A DNA stretch of 9,636 nucleotides, from positions 1-9,636 of the forward strand of contig JAAEOP010000880.1 in the NCBI GenBank assembly GCA_024223125.1. Reading direction: 5' to 3'. Positions 1 through 5,199 of this stretch are shown piece by piece. Within the stretch, counting starts at the first letter, position 1, and each line of letters begins with the position of its first letter. The stretch is from Chloroflexota bacterium. GTDB taxonomy: Bacteria > Chloroflexota > Anaerolineae > Promineifilales > Promineifilaceae. The notes under the pieces are model-generated. The model was not told the DNA's origin and did no database searches. It saw nothing but the letters and a program-made list of their open reading frames with translations. Both the position numbers and the translations under genes were made by a program.

Positions 1-28
1 CAAGTCGACTGGAGTAGCACACTCGTTT

Positions 29-47
29 ATAAGTGCCGGGCACCTTG
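29..47. repeat. Partial REP-like palindrome
   Basis: The sequence around 32-46 reads aagtgccgggcacctt, an imperfect palindrome built from AAGTGCC and GGCACcTT. Its first ten bases equal the right arm start of the perfect hairpin at 4844-4875 (aagtgccggg). It lies just beyond the point where similarity to the IS1634-type transposase fragment ends, so the fragment may have been truncated at this repeat. Seen directly: the partial palindrome and the match to 4861-4870. Inferred: that both are copies of one dispersed element. Confidence 0.45.
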
Positions 48-62
48 GGGGAGTGAATGATT

Positions 63-701
63 ACAAAACAGGGGGTCTTTAAGAAAATGAAAGCCTCACT
101 CGACTGTTTTGCCTTGTGCTTTGTAGCAAGTGAGCCACTTTTCATCAGGCAGCCGGTCTGTATCCAACTCATTGGTGGCCAGGATAAAACGGCCGAACCA
201 TTGTTTTTTCTGGTCAATCAGGGCTGTTTTCTGTTGGCAAACAACCTGAACGCGCCAGCCAACAATGATTTTTTCCATTCCTTTGCTGGGACGGCCTGGT
301 CGCGGATACTTTTTCAGCGGCTGATAGGTCGCTTCCAGGGTGTGCCACTGTAAACCCTTGTCTAATTGAGCCACGGCTTGGCGGGCATCCTGTTCACAGG
401 CAAATTCCGTCTCGCACAGTTTTCGTATCTGTTTTTTGGCCAACTTGCCTTTCAGGTAACCCATGAACTTCGAGACTGCATACTTCGGTGGTATTGGTAC
501 GATCAAATGCACATGATCCTTTTGCACATTCAGTTCGATCACTTCCATTCCATCTTTCTGGTCACATAACCGATATATTTGTTGGGTGACGTACTTTGCT
601 ACTTCATCCTGCAATATCTTGTACCGATATTTGGGACAAAATACGATATGATTTTTGCACTCGTATATCGAATGCGATAGCTTCTTAAATTGGCGGGTCA
701 T
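63..701 (-). pseudogene. Chimeric transposase: IS200 TnpA 5' part fused to an IS1634-family fragment
   Basis: The start is ATG at 701-699, preceded by a clear AGGAGG with 6 nt spacing; an upstream in-frame ATG at 743 lacks this. Residues 1 to about 86 are a typical IS200/IS605 Y1 transposase: N-terminus MTRQFKKLSHSIYECKNHIV, the metal-binding HUH pair in DHVHLIV (His63, His65) and PPKYAVSKFMGYLKGK. Around 430-446 the protein switches in frame to an internal piece of an IS1634/IS4-type DDE transposase: ETEFACEQDA, RPGRPSKG, GRFILATNELD and YKAQGKTVE, which is the region around the catalytic Glu. The track stops at TGA (98-96), but the same frame continues GFHFLKDPLF, so TGA replaces the Arg of the family motif VERGFRFLKDP (probable CGA to TGA). 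The TnpA catalytic Tyr region and most of the DDE protein (normally about 500 residues) are missing, so neither enzyme can be active. Confidence 0.85.
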
Positions 702-835
702 TATGTGCCTCCTACAAGTGTCGCACCTTCTAGGTTGGCACATAATACTTGCTACAACGGTAGAACCTTTACTGATTCCACTGCCAGAGGCAGTGGCTTA
801 TACTTTTAGTAAACATAATGTATAGTGGGTGTGTT
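702..835 (-). mobile_element. Residual left end of the IS200-like element
   Basis: This stretch lies upstream of the IS200 tnpA start and holds no gene. It contains a perfect 8-bp hairpin, CCACTGCC-AGA-GGCAGTGG at 778-796. A small subterminal hairpin of this kind is what single-strand IS200/IS605 elements use as the TnpA recognition structure at the left end. An imperfect inverted motif (agtgtcgcacct / aggttggcac, about 716-741) lies closer to the gene, next to its ribosome binding site, as in IS200 leaders that fold to limit translation. The exact cleavage site cannot be fixed from one copy, so the outer boundary near 835 is approximate. Confidence 0.55.
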
Positions 836-846
836 CCCTTCCCATG

Positions 847-884
847 AAAAGACAAACGGCGGAAACAGATGCTGTTTGTCTTTT
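847..884. terminator. Hairpin with A/T tails, possible bidirectional terminator
   Basis: AAAAGACAAACGGC (847-860) and GCTGTTTGTCTTTT (871-884) pair over 14 bp with one G-T position, around a 10-nt loop. The stem carries A4 on one side and T4 on the other, so an intrinsic terminator could work in either direction. A run of seven Gs follows. It lies between the IS200-like end and the IS3 remnant, so it may equally be part of a lost element end. Confidence 0.45.
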
Positions 885-963
885 CGGGGGGGATACATAA
901 CTTTACCAAAGCACAACCGAAAGGACAAAAAAAGGTCTTGCATGGATGAACGGCTTGTAACTT

Positions 964-1098
964 TTAACATCCAAAATGTACCTCAGCTTTGACACTGCGC
1001 CAAAGCCGCTCGATGAAGATATTGTCAAAAGCTCACCCCCGGCCATCCATGCTGACACGGATGCTGTCGGCCAGCAGACGAGCGGTAAAGTCATGAGC
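964..1098 (-). pseudogene. IS3-family transposase remnant (OrfB C-terminal part)
   Basis: The minus strand reads AHDFTARLLADSIRVSMDGRG, then a TGA, then AFDNIFIERLWRSVKAE. This matches the region around the third catalytic residue of IS3-family OrfB integrases (family pattern F T ... I S M D G R G R A x D N I F I E R L W R S V K Y E), with the Glu in FIERLW present. The stop at 1038-1036 replaces the Arg of GRGRA, and similarity ends shortly after SVKAE. Only about 45 codons of a normally 270-300 codon orfB survive, with no start and no ends recognisable. The listed frame here is a different, non-homologous frame, so the gene is visible only by reading through the stop. Confidence 0.8.
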
Positions 1099-1132
1099 TA
1101 AACTATTATAATTGAATCCACCTTAGCTCATG
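1092..1132. repeat. Inverted repeat CATGAGCTAA / TTAGCTCATG
   Basis: A perfect 10-bp inverted repeat (1092-1101 and 1123-1132) with a 21-nt AT-rich loop overlaps the broken upstream edge of the IS3 remnant. It could be a junction product of element decay or a weak hairpin. There is no T-run beyond a short ATTTTT after the right arm (1137-1142). No function is assigned. Confidence 0.5.
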
Positions 1133-1156
1133 GTCTATTTTTGGGGGGTAAGTATA

Positions 1157-1246
1157 AGAGTCCACTGAAAAAACCCGGATAGTGACAAAGGTGACATTTG
1201 TCACTATCCGGGTTTTTGGCTAAAACGACCTTTTTTCAGTAGAGTC
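1157..1246. mobile_element. 78-bp MITE-like element flanked by AGAGTC direct repeats
   Basis: The core (1163-1240) begins CACTGAAAAAA and ends TTTTTTCAGT, giving 10-bp perfect terminal inverted repeats (1164-1173 and 1231-1240). It is flanked on both sides by the 6-bp direct repeat AGAGTC (1157-1162 and 1241-1246), as expected for a target duplication. Inside, 1169-1189 and 1197-1217 form a perfect 21-bp stem with a 7-nt loop (ggtgaca), asymmetric within the element. The length, lack of coding capacity, terminal repeats and target duplication are the hallmarks of a non-autonomous mini-transposon moved in trans. The inner stem followed by T5 could also terminate transcription. The parent transposase cannot be named from the sequence. 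Confidence 0.65.
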
Positions 1247-1305
1247 AGTATAACGCTCAAAGACGCAACGGACTATATTAGTCATTGTTTTGTTCTCTAG
1301 CGCTA

Positions 1306-1630
1306 TCAAGCCTGTAAGGTAATTCTGGAAATGTTAAAATTGGCAGCTATTTTCAAAGACATGTTCAAATTCAAACCATAACGCTTAGGTAATAAGTATA
1401 CACACACATCCGCCTGTATAACATCCTCAAAACGTTGAAGTTTATCTACACAACTTGTATTAGTATCCTGGTTTACCCAATCACACCCGTTACGGCCGTA
1501 ATTTCTCTTGCCACACGGCCGTTACCTCCACAAACGCTTCAGTCACCGGATCATCAGGATGGTTGTGCATGAGCGAGTCTGCCTTGTTGATACCTTGTGA
1601 AATTGCGGCCGTCAAATAATTCGTATCCAT
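1306..1630 (-). pseudogene. Unrecognised small gene, probably frameshifted
   Basis: Two minus-strand frames join naturally. The first runs from ATG 1630 (MDTNYLTAAISQGINKADSL..., 46 codons, including HPDDPVTEAFVEVTAVWQEK) to TAA at 1492-1490. The second is open from 1521 to TGA at 1308-1306 and encodes a protein-like stretch (DKLQRFEDVIQADVCVYLLP then KRYGLNLNMSLKIAANFNIS) with no good start of its own. They overlap by 32 nt (1490-1521), so a single-base slip in that overlap would give one protein of roughly 105-110 residues. Two host octamers (1492 and 1515) lie in the overlap, suggesting resident DNA rather than an insertion. No clear Shine-Dalgarno precedes the ATG and I do not recognise the family. 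The second frame is more convincing than the first. Confidence 0.4.
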
Positions 1631-1632
1631 TC

Positions 1633-1669
1633 AGACCCTAAGGGTTTTACTCCAAAATCCTTAGGGTCT
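1633..1669. repeat. 16-bp stem-loop (AGACCCTAAGG type)
   Basis: AGACCCTAAGGGTTTT (1633-1648) pairs with AAAATCCTTAGGGTCT (1654-1669), 15 of 16 bases Watson-Crick plus one G-T, around a 5-nt loop ACTCC. It lies between the divergent small gene on the left and the adenosyltransferase on the right. Such a long, tight hairpin is typical of REP-like dispersed elements. There is no T-run on the plus side, so a simple terminator is less likely. The rest of 1670-1775 is non-coding leader. Confidence 0.6.
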
Positions 1670-1775
1670 TGGCAGCCCCCTGAAGGAGTACAATAATTCA
1701 TAGCGGTGTGGCTGGCAGATAGGCCATCCGGTATACTTGCCCTCAGTAACGATATCCACATGTTAGGAGAAATAA

Positions 1776-2339
1776 ATGCCCAGATTAACGAAGATTTATA
1801 CCCGTAAAGGGGATGATGGTACAACTGCTCTCGGCGGCCGTACTCGTGTATCTAAAGAATCGCTGCGGGTGGCCGCTTACGGGACGGTAGATGAGTTGAA
1901 TTCCGTCATTGGCGTGGCGTTAGCGCATGGGTTGGTAGACCGGCTGGCAGCCGAACTGCCTATCATTCAAAATGAGTTATTTCATGCCGGTTCAGACCTC
2001 TGCTTTACGGAAGAGGATAAAAAACAAATTGCCATTCCTGAATTGGCTGAACGGCACATCATTAAATTAGAAGCGTTAATTGATGAGTTGACGGCCGTTG
2101 TGGGGCCGTTGGCAAACTTTATTTTGTCGGGCGGTTCAGTAGGAGCAGCTCATCTACATGTCGCCCGTACCGTGTGCCGCCGGGCAGAACGAGAAGTGGT
2201 CGCTCTGTCACGCCAGGAAGAGGTTAGCTCTTTTGTGATCCCCTATCTCAACCGTTTGTCAGATGCTTTGTTTGTAATGTCCCGCTATGAAAACCAGATG
2301 CGGCAGGTGACTGAGCCTTTGTGGAATTCAAAAGCGTAG
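1776..2339 (+). CDS. PduO-type ATP:cob(I)alamin adenosyltransferase
   Basis: The 187-residue protein transfers the adenosyl group of ATP to cob(I)alamin, giving coenzyme B12 (or acts on cobyrinate diamide in synthesis). It is cytosolic and trimeric in this family. The family motifs appear in order: ATP-binding N-terminal loop TRKGDDGTT (9-17), [10 protein letters not shown] (33-42), [20 protein letters not shown] (115-134) followed by RRAERE, and the C-terminal [17 protein letters not shown] (157-173). The length is normal. One small deviation is FILSGG where FILPGG is usual. The start ATG is preceded by TTAGGAGA with good spacing. A TATACT hexamer at 1732-1737 could be a -10 box, without a convincing -35. 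No cobalamin riboswitch is visible in the 1670-1775 leader. It starts the plus-strand block; the next gene follows after an 87-bp repeat-bearing spacer and need not be functionally linked. Family symbols include pduO and mmaB, and I cannot choose between them. Confidence 0.95.
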   Translation: MPRLTKIYTRKGDDGTTALGGRTRVSKESLRVAAYGTVDELNSVIGVALAHGLVDRLAAELPIIQNELFHAGSDLCFTEEDKKQIAIPELAERHIIKLEALIDELTAVVGPLANFILSGGSVGAAHLHVARTVCRRAEREVVALSRQEEVSSFVIPYLNRLSDALFVMSRYENQMRQVTEPLWNSKA

Positions 2340-2392
2340 TGTGCAAGTGTGCAAGTCACTCCATCACCCTGCCACCTTGCCACCTTGTCAGG
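2340..2392. repeat. CAAGTG / CCACCTTG repeat cluster after the stop codon
   Basis: Directly after the TAG of the adenosyltransferase come gtgcaagtgtgcaagt and ccaccttgccaccttg, short tandem units in opposite orientation that can fold on each other (CAAG...CTTG). The similar unit gcaagtggcaagtggg occurs at 3288-3303 inside the start of the second lipoprotein gene, and cttggcaacttgtcaac at 4873-4889. This appears to be a dispersed spacer repeat of this genome. Only parts of two units are seen here. Confidence 0.5.
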
Positions 2393-2426
2393 TTTGGGTA
2401 AACTTCTATAAGAAGGAGATGATATT

Positions 2427-2579
2427 ATGTTTGGTAATTTAACGGCCGTTGCGGCCATTATCGCAGTTTTTTGGATAGCTGGTTTTACTTTTTATTTGTA
2501 TACATCTCGCCAGCAGGTAAATATTGCTCAAGAGATTGATGATCTGGAGAAAAAGCTGGACGAGACATCAAATGGGTAA
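2427..2579 (+). CDS. CcmD-like small membrane protein
   Basis: This 50-residue gene starts at ATG 2427 with AAGGAG (2413-2418) eight bases upstream and ends at TAA 2577-2579. The protein is MFGNLTAVAAIIAVFWIAGF followed by TFYLYTSRQQ, a single transmembrane helix (about residues 4-27). A short charged tail, QEIDDLEKKLDE, is likely helical or coiled coil. One helix, a YxxxxRQQ-like positively charged exit and a heptad-like tail match the CcmD-like family of tiny proteins, some of which assist cytochrome c haem export; others are only annotated by similarity. No ccmABC genes are in view, so a role in haem handling is not supported locally. Its stop overlaps the next start (ATGGGTAA), suggesting translational coupling with the lipoprotein. 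An octamer ACGGCCGT lies in codons for TAV near the N-terminus. Confidence 0.75.
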   Translation: MFGNLTAVAAIIAVFWIAGFTFYLYTSRQQVNIAQEIDDLEKKLDETSNG

Positions 2580-3264
2580 AAGGATGGAGAATATGTGCCG
2601 GTTGGGAACACTTTTAGGATTGCTATGTTTGATGGGGTTGGCTGCGGCCTGCTCATTGGGAGGACAATTCCCAGATCCGTGTGACGCCAATGGTTCACTG
2701 CTTTATGATGATTTTAGCGGAGCGCAGGAATGTGGCTGGCGCGTCTATAATCAGGGTGGCGCTGTGGCTGAGATTGATGCGGAAGCAGGAACATTGCAAA
2801 TAAGCACCAGTGAACCGGGTTCGTTTCGCTGGACGGTTCCGGGACGTGATTTTGATGATGTGATTGTAACTACCCAGGCACGACAGGCAGGCGGCCCGGA
2901 TAATAATGCCTATGGCGTCATCTGCCGTTATCAAAATGAAGATAATTACTACGTCTTTTTGATTAGCGGGGATGGTTATTACGCCATTGGCAAGTACCAG
3001 ACGGGTGATCCTCAAATTACGTACCTGACGGGAGAAGAGGGGTATGGGTATGTCTTTTCTGATGTAATTAACCAGGGAATGGGGACGAACCAACTGCGGG
3101 CTGGTTGTGTGGGGAATGAGTTGAGTCTGACAGTCAATGGCATTCCTTTGGTAACGGTAGCTGATCCCACGTTTGTACGCGGGGATGTAGGTATGGGTGT
3201 GGGTGTGTTGGAACCGGGCACGGCCGTAGTTCAGTTTGACGATTTTCAGGTTATTGCACCATAA
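2572..3264 (+). CDS. Lipoprotein with a concanavalin-like beta-sandwich domain
   Basis: I place the start at ATG 2572, which overlaps the preceding stop; ATG 2584 and ATG 2593 are in-frame alternatives, while an ATG at 2524 would run inside the previous gene. The 230-residue product has a short basic n-region, a hydrophobic stretch (TLLGLLCLMG) and a lipobox-like LAAAC with Cys27, so it is expected to be exported and lipid-anchored. The mature part (LLYDDFSG..., NNAYGVICRYQNEDNYYVFL, ISGDGYYAIGKY, NQLRAGCVGNELSLTVNGIP, FDDFQVIAP) has the periodic strand pattern of LamG/DUF1080-like jelly-roll domains that often bind glycans. No catalytic residues can be assigned. It is a clear paralogue of the next gene, 13 bp downstream. 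The ligand is unknown. Confidence 0.8.
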   Translation: MGKRMENMCRLGTLLGLLCLMGLAAACSLGGQFPDPCDANGSLLYDDFSGAQECGWRVYNQGGAVAEIDAEAGTLQISTSEPGSFRWTVPGRDFDDVIVTTQARQAGGPDNNAYGVICRYQNEDNYYVFLISGDGYYAIGKYQTGDPQITYLTGEEGYGYVFSDVINQGMGTNQLRAGCVGNELSLTVNGIPLVTVADPTFVRGDVGMGVGVLEPGTAVVQFDDFQVIAP

Positions 3265-3277
3265 GGGAGTGGCAAAT

Positions 3278-3928
3278 ATGCAAGTAGCAAGTGGCAAGTG
3301 GGGGTTGGGAGTGTTGCTGCTATTGCTGCTGGTTGCTTGTGGGAATGGGGTGGCCGGCAAGGTGGGGGCTGATCTGTTATTTCGGGAAGAGTTTGTGCCG
3401 GGGCAGACGGCACGTTGGGAAATTGAAGGGGATGATTTGGGGCACACGGCGGTTCTCAATGAACAGCTTGTCATCAATTTAGAAGCGCCGAATATCTTGC
3501 AATATTCTGCTTTAACAGACCAAAGTTTTCAGGATTTCATTTTAGAAGTGGATGCCCGTCAGGTCAGCGGTGAATTGTCCAACAGTTATGGCGTCTTGTT
3601 TCGGATGCAAGGCCCCAGCCAATTTTATCGTTTAGAGATAACGGGCGAGGGTAATTATGTGCTGGAACGACGCAATGCAGACGGTTCTTGGACGCGCTTT
3701 GTAGATGAATGGACGCCATCGGAAGCGATTAAGCAAGGGTATAACGTTACCAACCGGATTCGCATTGAAGCCAATGGGGCGCAAGTTTCTGCTTACGTAA
3801 ATGGGGTGTTGGTAGGGCAGTTTAATGATGCCACTTATACGGCCGGGCAAATCGGATTGGATGCAGGTACATTTGGCAGCCCAGAAATGCAAGCCGCATT
3901 TGATAATGTGGTCGTCTGGCAGCCTTGA
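3278..3928 (+). CDS. Paralogous beta-sandwich lipoprotein
   Basis: AAGGGAG (3263-3269), overlapping the previous stop, sits eight bases before ATG 3278. An earlier in-frame ATG at 3236 lies inside the previous gene and lacks such a site. The 216-residue product has a signal peptide MQVASGKWGLGVLLLLLL and a canonical lipobox LVAC (Cys21). The mature domain resembles the neighbour: LLFREEF, SNSYGVLFRMQGPSQFYRLE, ITGEGNYVLE, NRIRIEANGAQVSAYVNGVL and FDNVVVWQP align with ISGDGYYAIG, NQLRAGCVGNELSLTVNGIP and FDDFQVIAP. The two therefore come from a tandem duplication followed by strong divergence. The first codons (atgcaagtagcaagtggcaa) resemble the intergenic CAAGTGG repeat, so the start of the signal peptide may be repeat-derived. 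The role is probably surface or envelope glycan binding, by inference only. Confidence 0.82.
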   Translation: MQVASGKWGLGVLLLLLLVACGNGVAGKVGADLLFREEFVPGQTARWEIEGDDLGHTAVLNEQLVINLEAPNILQYSALTDQSFQDFILEVDARQVSGELSNSYGVLFRMQGPSQFYRLEITGEGNYVLERRNADGSWTRFVDEWTPSEAIKQGYNVTNRIRIEANGAQVSAYVNGVLVGQFNDATYTAGQIGLDAGTFGSPEMQAAFDNVVVWQP

Positions 3929-3943
3929 ATCTCCAATCTCCAA
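3928..3943. repeat. AATCTCC repeat abutting a stop codon
   Basis: Two 7-bp units (aatctccaatctccaa) begin at the last base of the TGA that ends the second lipoprotein. They belong to the GAGATTGG/CCAATCTC family seen at 5127-5181, 6974-7022 and 8883-8922. The repeat occupies the place where the ribosome binding site of the next gene would be expected. Confidence 0.7.
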
Positions 3944-3957
3944 GCTCTTATTTTATT

Positions 3958-4809
3958 ATGGACATTCGTACCGAAATTGAATCCACTCTATCCCTCCCCA
4001 TCCTTGATATTTCACCTTTAAGCGGTGGCTGCATTGGTCAAGTCTACAAAGTGATATTGGCCGGTGGGGAGCGGGTGGTGGTGAAGTTTGACAACGGCCG
4101 ACATCCCCAACTGAGCCTGGAAGGAATGATGCTGCACACCCTCAAGCAGCGCTCAGATTTGCCCGTGCCCGGAGTCATCCACAGTGCCGACCATTTGCTG
4201 ATTATGGAATTTTTGCCCGGAGACAGCCACTTTTCAGCCGGGGCACAGGCACATGCGGCCGAACTGCTGGCCGCATTGCACAATATTTCCGCACCCTTGT
4301 TTGGGTTTGAACAAGATACCCTCATCGGCGGTTTACATCAGCCTAATTCCCCGGCACAGTCGTGGTTAGACTTTTTCCGTGAGCAGCGTTTGCTCTACAT
4401 GGCGACTGAAGCGGCCGCAATGGGACGGCTGCCCACCTCCTTTTTGGCCCGTCTAACCCGCTTTTGTGATCGTTTGGATGAGTGGTTGCTGGAACCCGCA
4501 CGGCCGTCATTGATTCATGGCGATGTGTGGACGACCAATGTGCTGGTGATGGGGGATCGCATCACTGGTTTTGTAGACCCGGCCATTTATTATGCCGACC
4601 CGGAAATTGAACTGGCCTTTACGACGTTGTTTGGTACCTTTGGCGAGCCCTTTTTTAATAGGTATCAGGAGATACGGCCGTTGGCGCCCGGATTTTTTGA
4701 CACCCGCCGCGACATCTACAATCTGTACCCTCTGTTAGTCCATGTCCGTCTTTTCGGTGGCAGCTATGTGCGTTCCATAGATACCACATTGCGTCGTTTC
4801 GATTGTTGA
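3958..4809 (+). CDS. Fructosamine-3-kinase family protein
   Basis: This 283-residue member of the protein-kinase-like fold phosphorylates, in characterised relatives, sugar adducts on lysines (fructosamines or ribulosamines), allowing them to fall off; substrate unproven here. Visible features: a nucleotide loop SGGCIGQVYKV (from about 22), VVVKF with the ATP-binding Lys43, LIMEFLPG hinge, LIHGDVWTTNVLV (Brenner motif, His187, Asp189, Trp191, Asn194), and the metal-binding FVDPAIYYADPEIELAFT (Asp207). The C-terminus RRDIYNLYPLLVHVRLFGGS is characteristic of fructosamine kinases and separates them from aminoglycoside phosphotransferases. The length fits the family (about 280-290). I chose ATG 3958 over TTG 3925, because 3925 overlaps the previous stop and would translate the AATCTCC repeat. 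No Shine-Dalgarno is visible before 3958. Confidence 0.9.
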   Translation: MDIRTEIESTLSLPILDISPLSGGCIGQVYKVILAGGERVVVKFDNGRHPQLSLEGMMLHTLKQRSDLPVPGVIHSADHLLIMEFLPGDSHFSAGAQAHAAELLAALHNISAPLFGFEQDTLIGGLHQPNSPAQSWLDFFREQRLLYMATEAAAMGRLPTSFLARLTRFCDRLDEWLLEPARPSLIHGDVWTTNVLVMGDRITGFVDPAIYYADPEIELAFTTLFGTFGEPFFNRYQEIRPLAPGFFDTRRDIYNLYPLLVHVRLFGGSYVRSIDTTLRRFDC

Positions 4810-4843
4810 GCCAACCTACGATAACAGCCAATCCCATATTCGA

Positions 4844-4875
4844 AAGTCCCCGGCACTTCTAAGTGCCGGGGACTT
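4844..4875. repeat. Perfect 15-bp hairpin (AAGTCCCCGGCACTT)
   Basis: AAGTCCCCGGCACTT (4844-4858) and AAGTGCCGGGGACTT (4861-4875) are exact inverse complements separated by only CT. The hairpin begins 35 bp after the kinase stop. No T-run follows, so it is more REP-like than a classic terminator, though such a strong stem may protect mRNA ends. It shares its right-arm start with the partial palindrome at 29-47. The adjacent cttggcaacttgtcaac belongs to the CAAGTG spacer family. Confidence 0.75.
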
Positions 4876-4889
4876 GGCAACTTGTCAAC

Positions 4890-5126
4890 CAAAAAGTAGA
4901 CACAATGGCCGCTTCCGGTTAAACTAATAGGTCGCTAGATGGTTGTCTAACAAAATGGTCAGGCAACCGTAGGGAGTGCGTCCAGTGTTAGGCCAATTCC
5001 AGAAAATAATGATCCCGAATTGATACCATTTCGGGAATTGGCTAGAGGCTTTTTCAAAACGGGTAGGATCATTTAATTTTTGAAAAAGCCTTAAACCTTT
5101 GTGTATATCATGATGGTAGGTCAACT
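4890..5126. other. Gene-free spacer with two nested inverted repeats
   Basis: No credible gene is seen in this part of the 390-bp spacer. An 81-codon minus-strand frame (5169-4924) lacks a ribosome site, a recognisable family or coding-like composition. Structure seen: GCCAATTCC/GGAATTGGC (4992-5000 and 5034-5042) with an inner CCCGAA/TTCGGG (5014-5019 and 5030-5035), and a perfect 14-bp pair AGGCTTTTTCAAAA/TTTTGAAAAAGCCT (5046-5059 and 5078-5091) with an 18-nt loop. The second pair resembles a short element end pair or a terminator with A/T-rich arms. The region also lacks the ACGGCCGT octamer. Confidence 0.5.
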
Positions 5127-5181
5127 GGGAGATTGGGAGATTAAGAGATTCGATCTCCCAATCCCCCAATCTCTCAATCTC
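5127..5181. repeat. GAGATTGG-family inverted repeat upstream of the exporter
   Basis: Tandem copies of gggagatt run in one direction to 5150 and copies of atctccca / caatctct in the other from 5153. The core GATTGGGAGAT/ATCTCCCAATC (5131-5141 and 5153-5163) is a perfect 11-bp stem. It ends two bases before the AGAAAGGAGG ribosome site of the first exporter gene, so its hairpin is close enough to affect 5' leader folding. This effect is inferred. Confidence 0.7.
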
Positions 5182-5199
5182 AGAAAGGAGGTCTGATTT

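Noticed and set aside
57..569. Plus-strand frames at 57-353 and 366-569
   Set aside because: They are antisense to the chimeric transposase and show no protein-family features.
96..1038. UGA recoded as Arg, because two transposase remnants have TGA at conserved Arg positions
   Set aside because: TGA ends intact genes here (3926 and 4807), and both remnants are truncated elements in which CGA to TGA decay is simpler.
1670..1775. Cobalamin riboswitch upstream of the adenosyltransferase
   Set aside because: The leader between the hairpin and the ATG is too short, and I cannot find the conserved B12-box-like core or its partner stems.
2695..3477. 260-codon minus-strand frame opposite the lipoproteins
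   Set aside because: It is antisense to two well-supported lipoprotein genes, has no ribosome site or family features, and reads as a compositional shadow.
3925..3957. TTG 3925 as the start of the kinase-family gene
   Set aside because: It overlaps the preceding stop and translates the AATCTCC repeat; ATG 3958 gives the normal family length.
4924..5169. 81-codon minus-strand frame in the spacer
   Set aside because: Its start is made of the GAGATTGG repeat, it has no family match I recognise, and it crosses two inverted repeats.
5127..5181. CRISPR-like array from repeated GAGATT/AATCTC units
   Set aside because: Units are 7-9 bp, without regular spacers, and are in inverted orientation.
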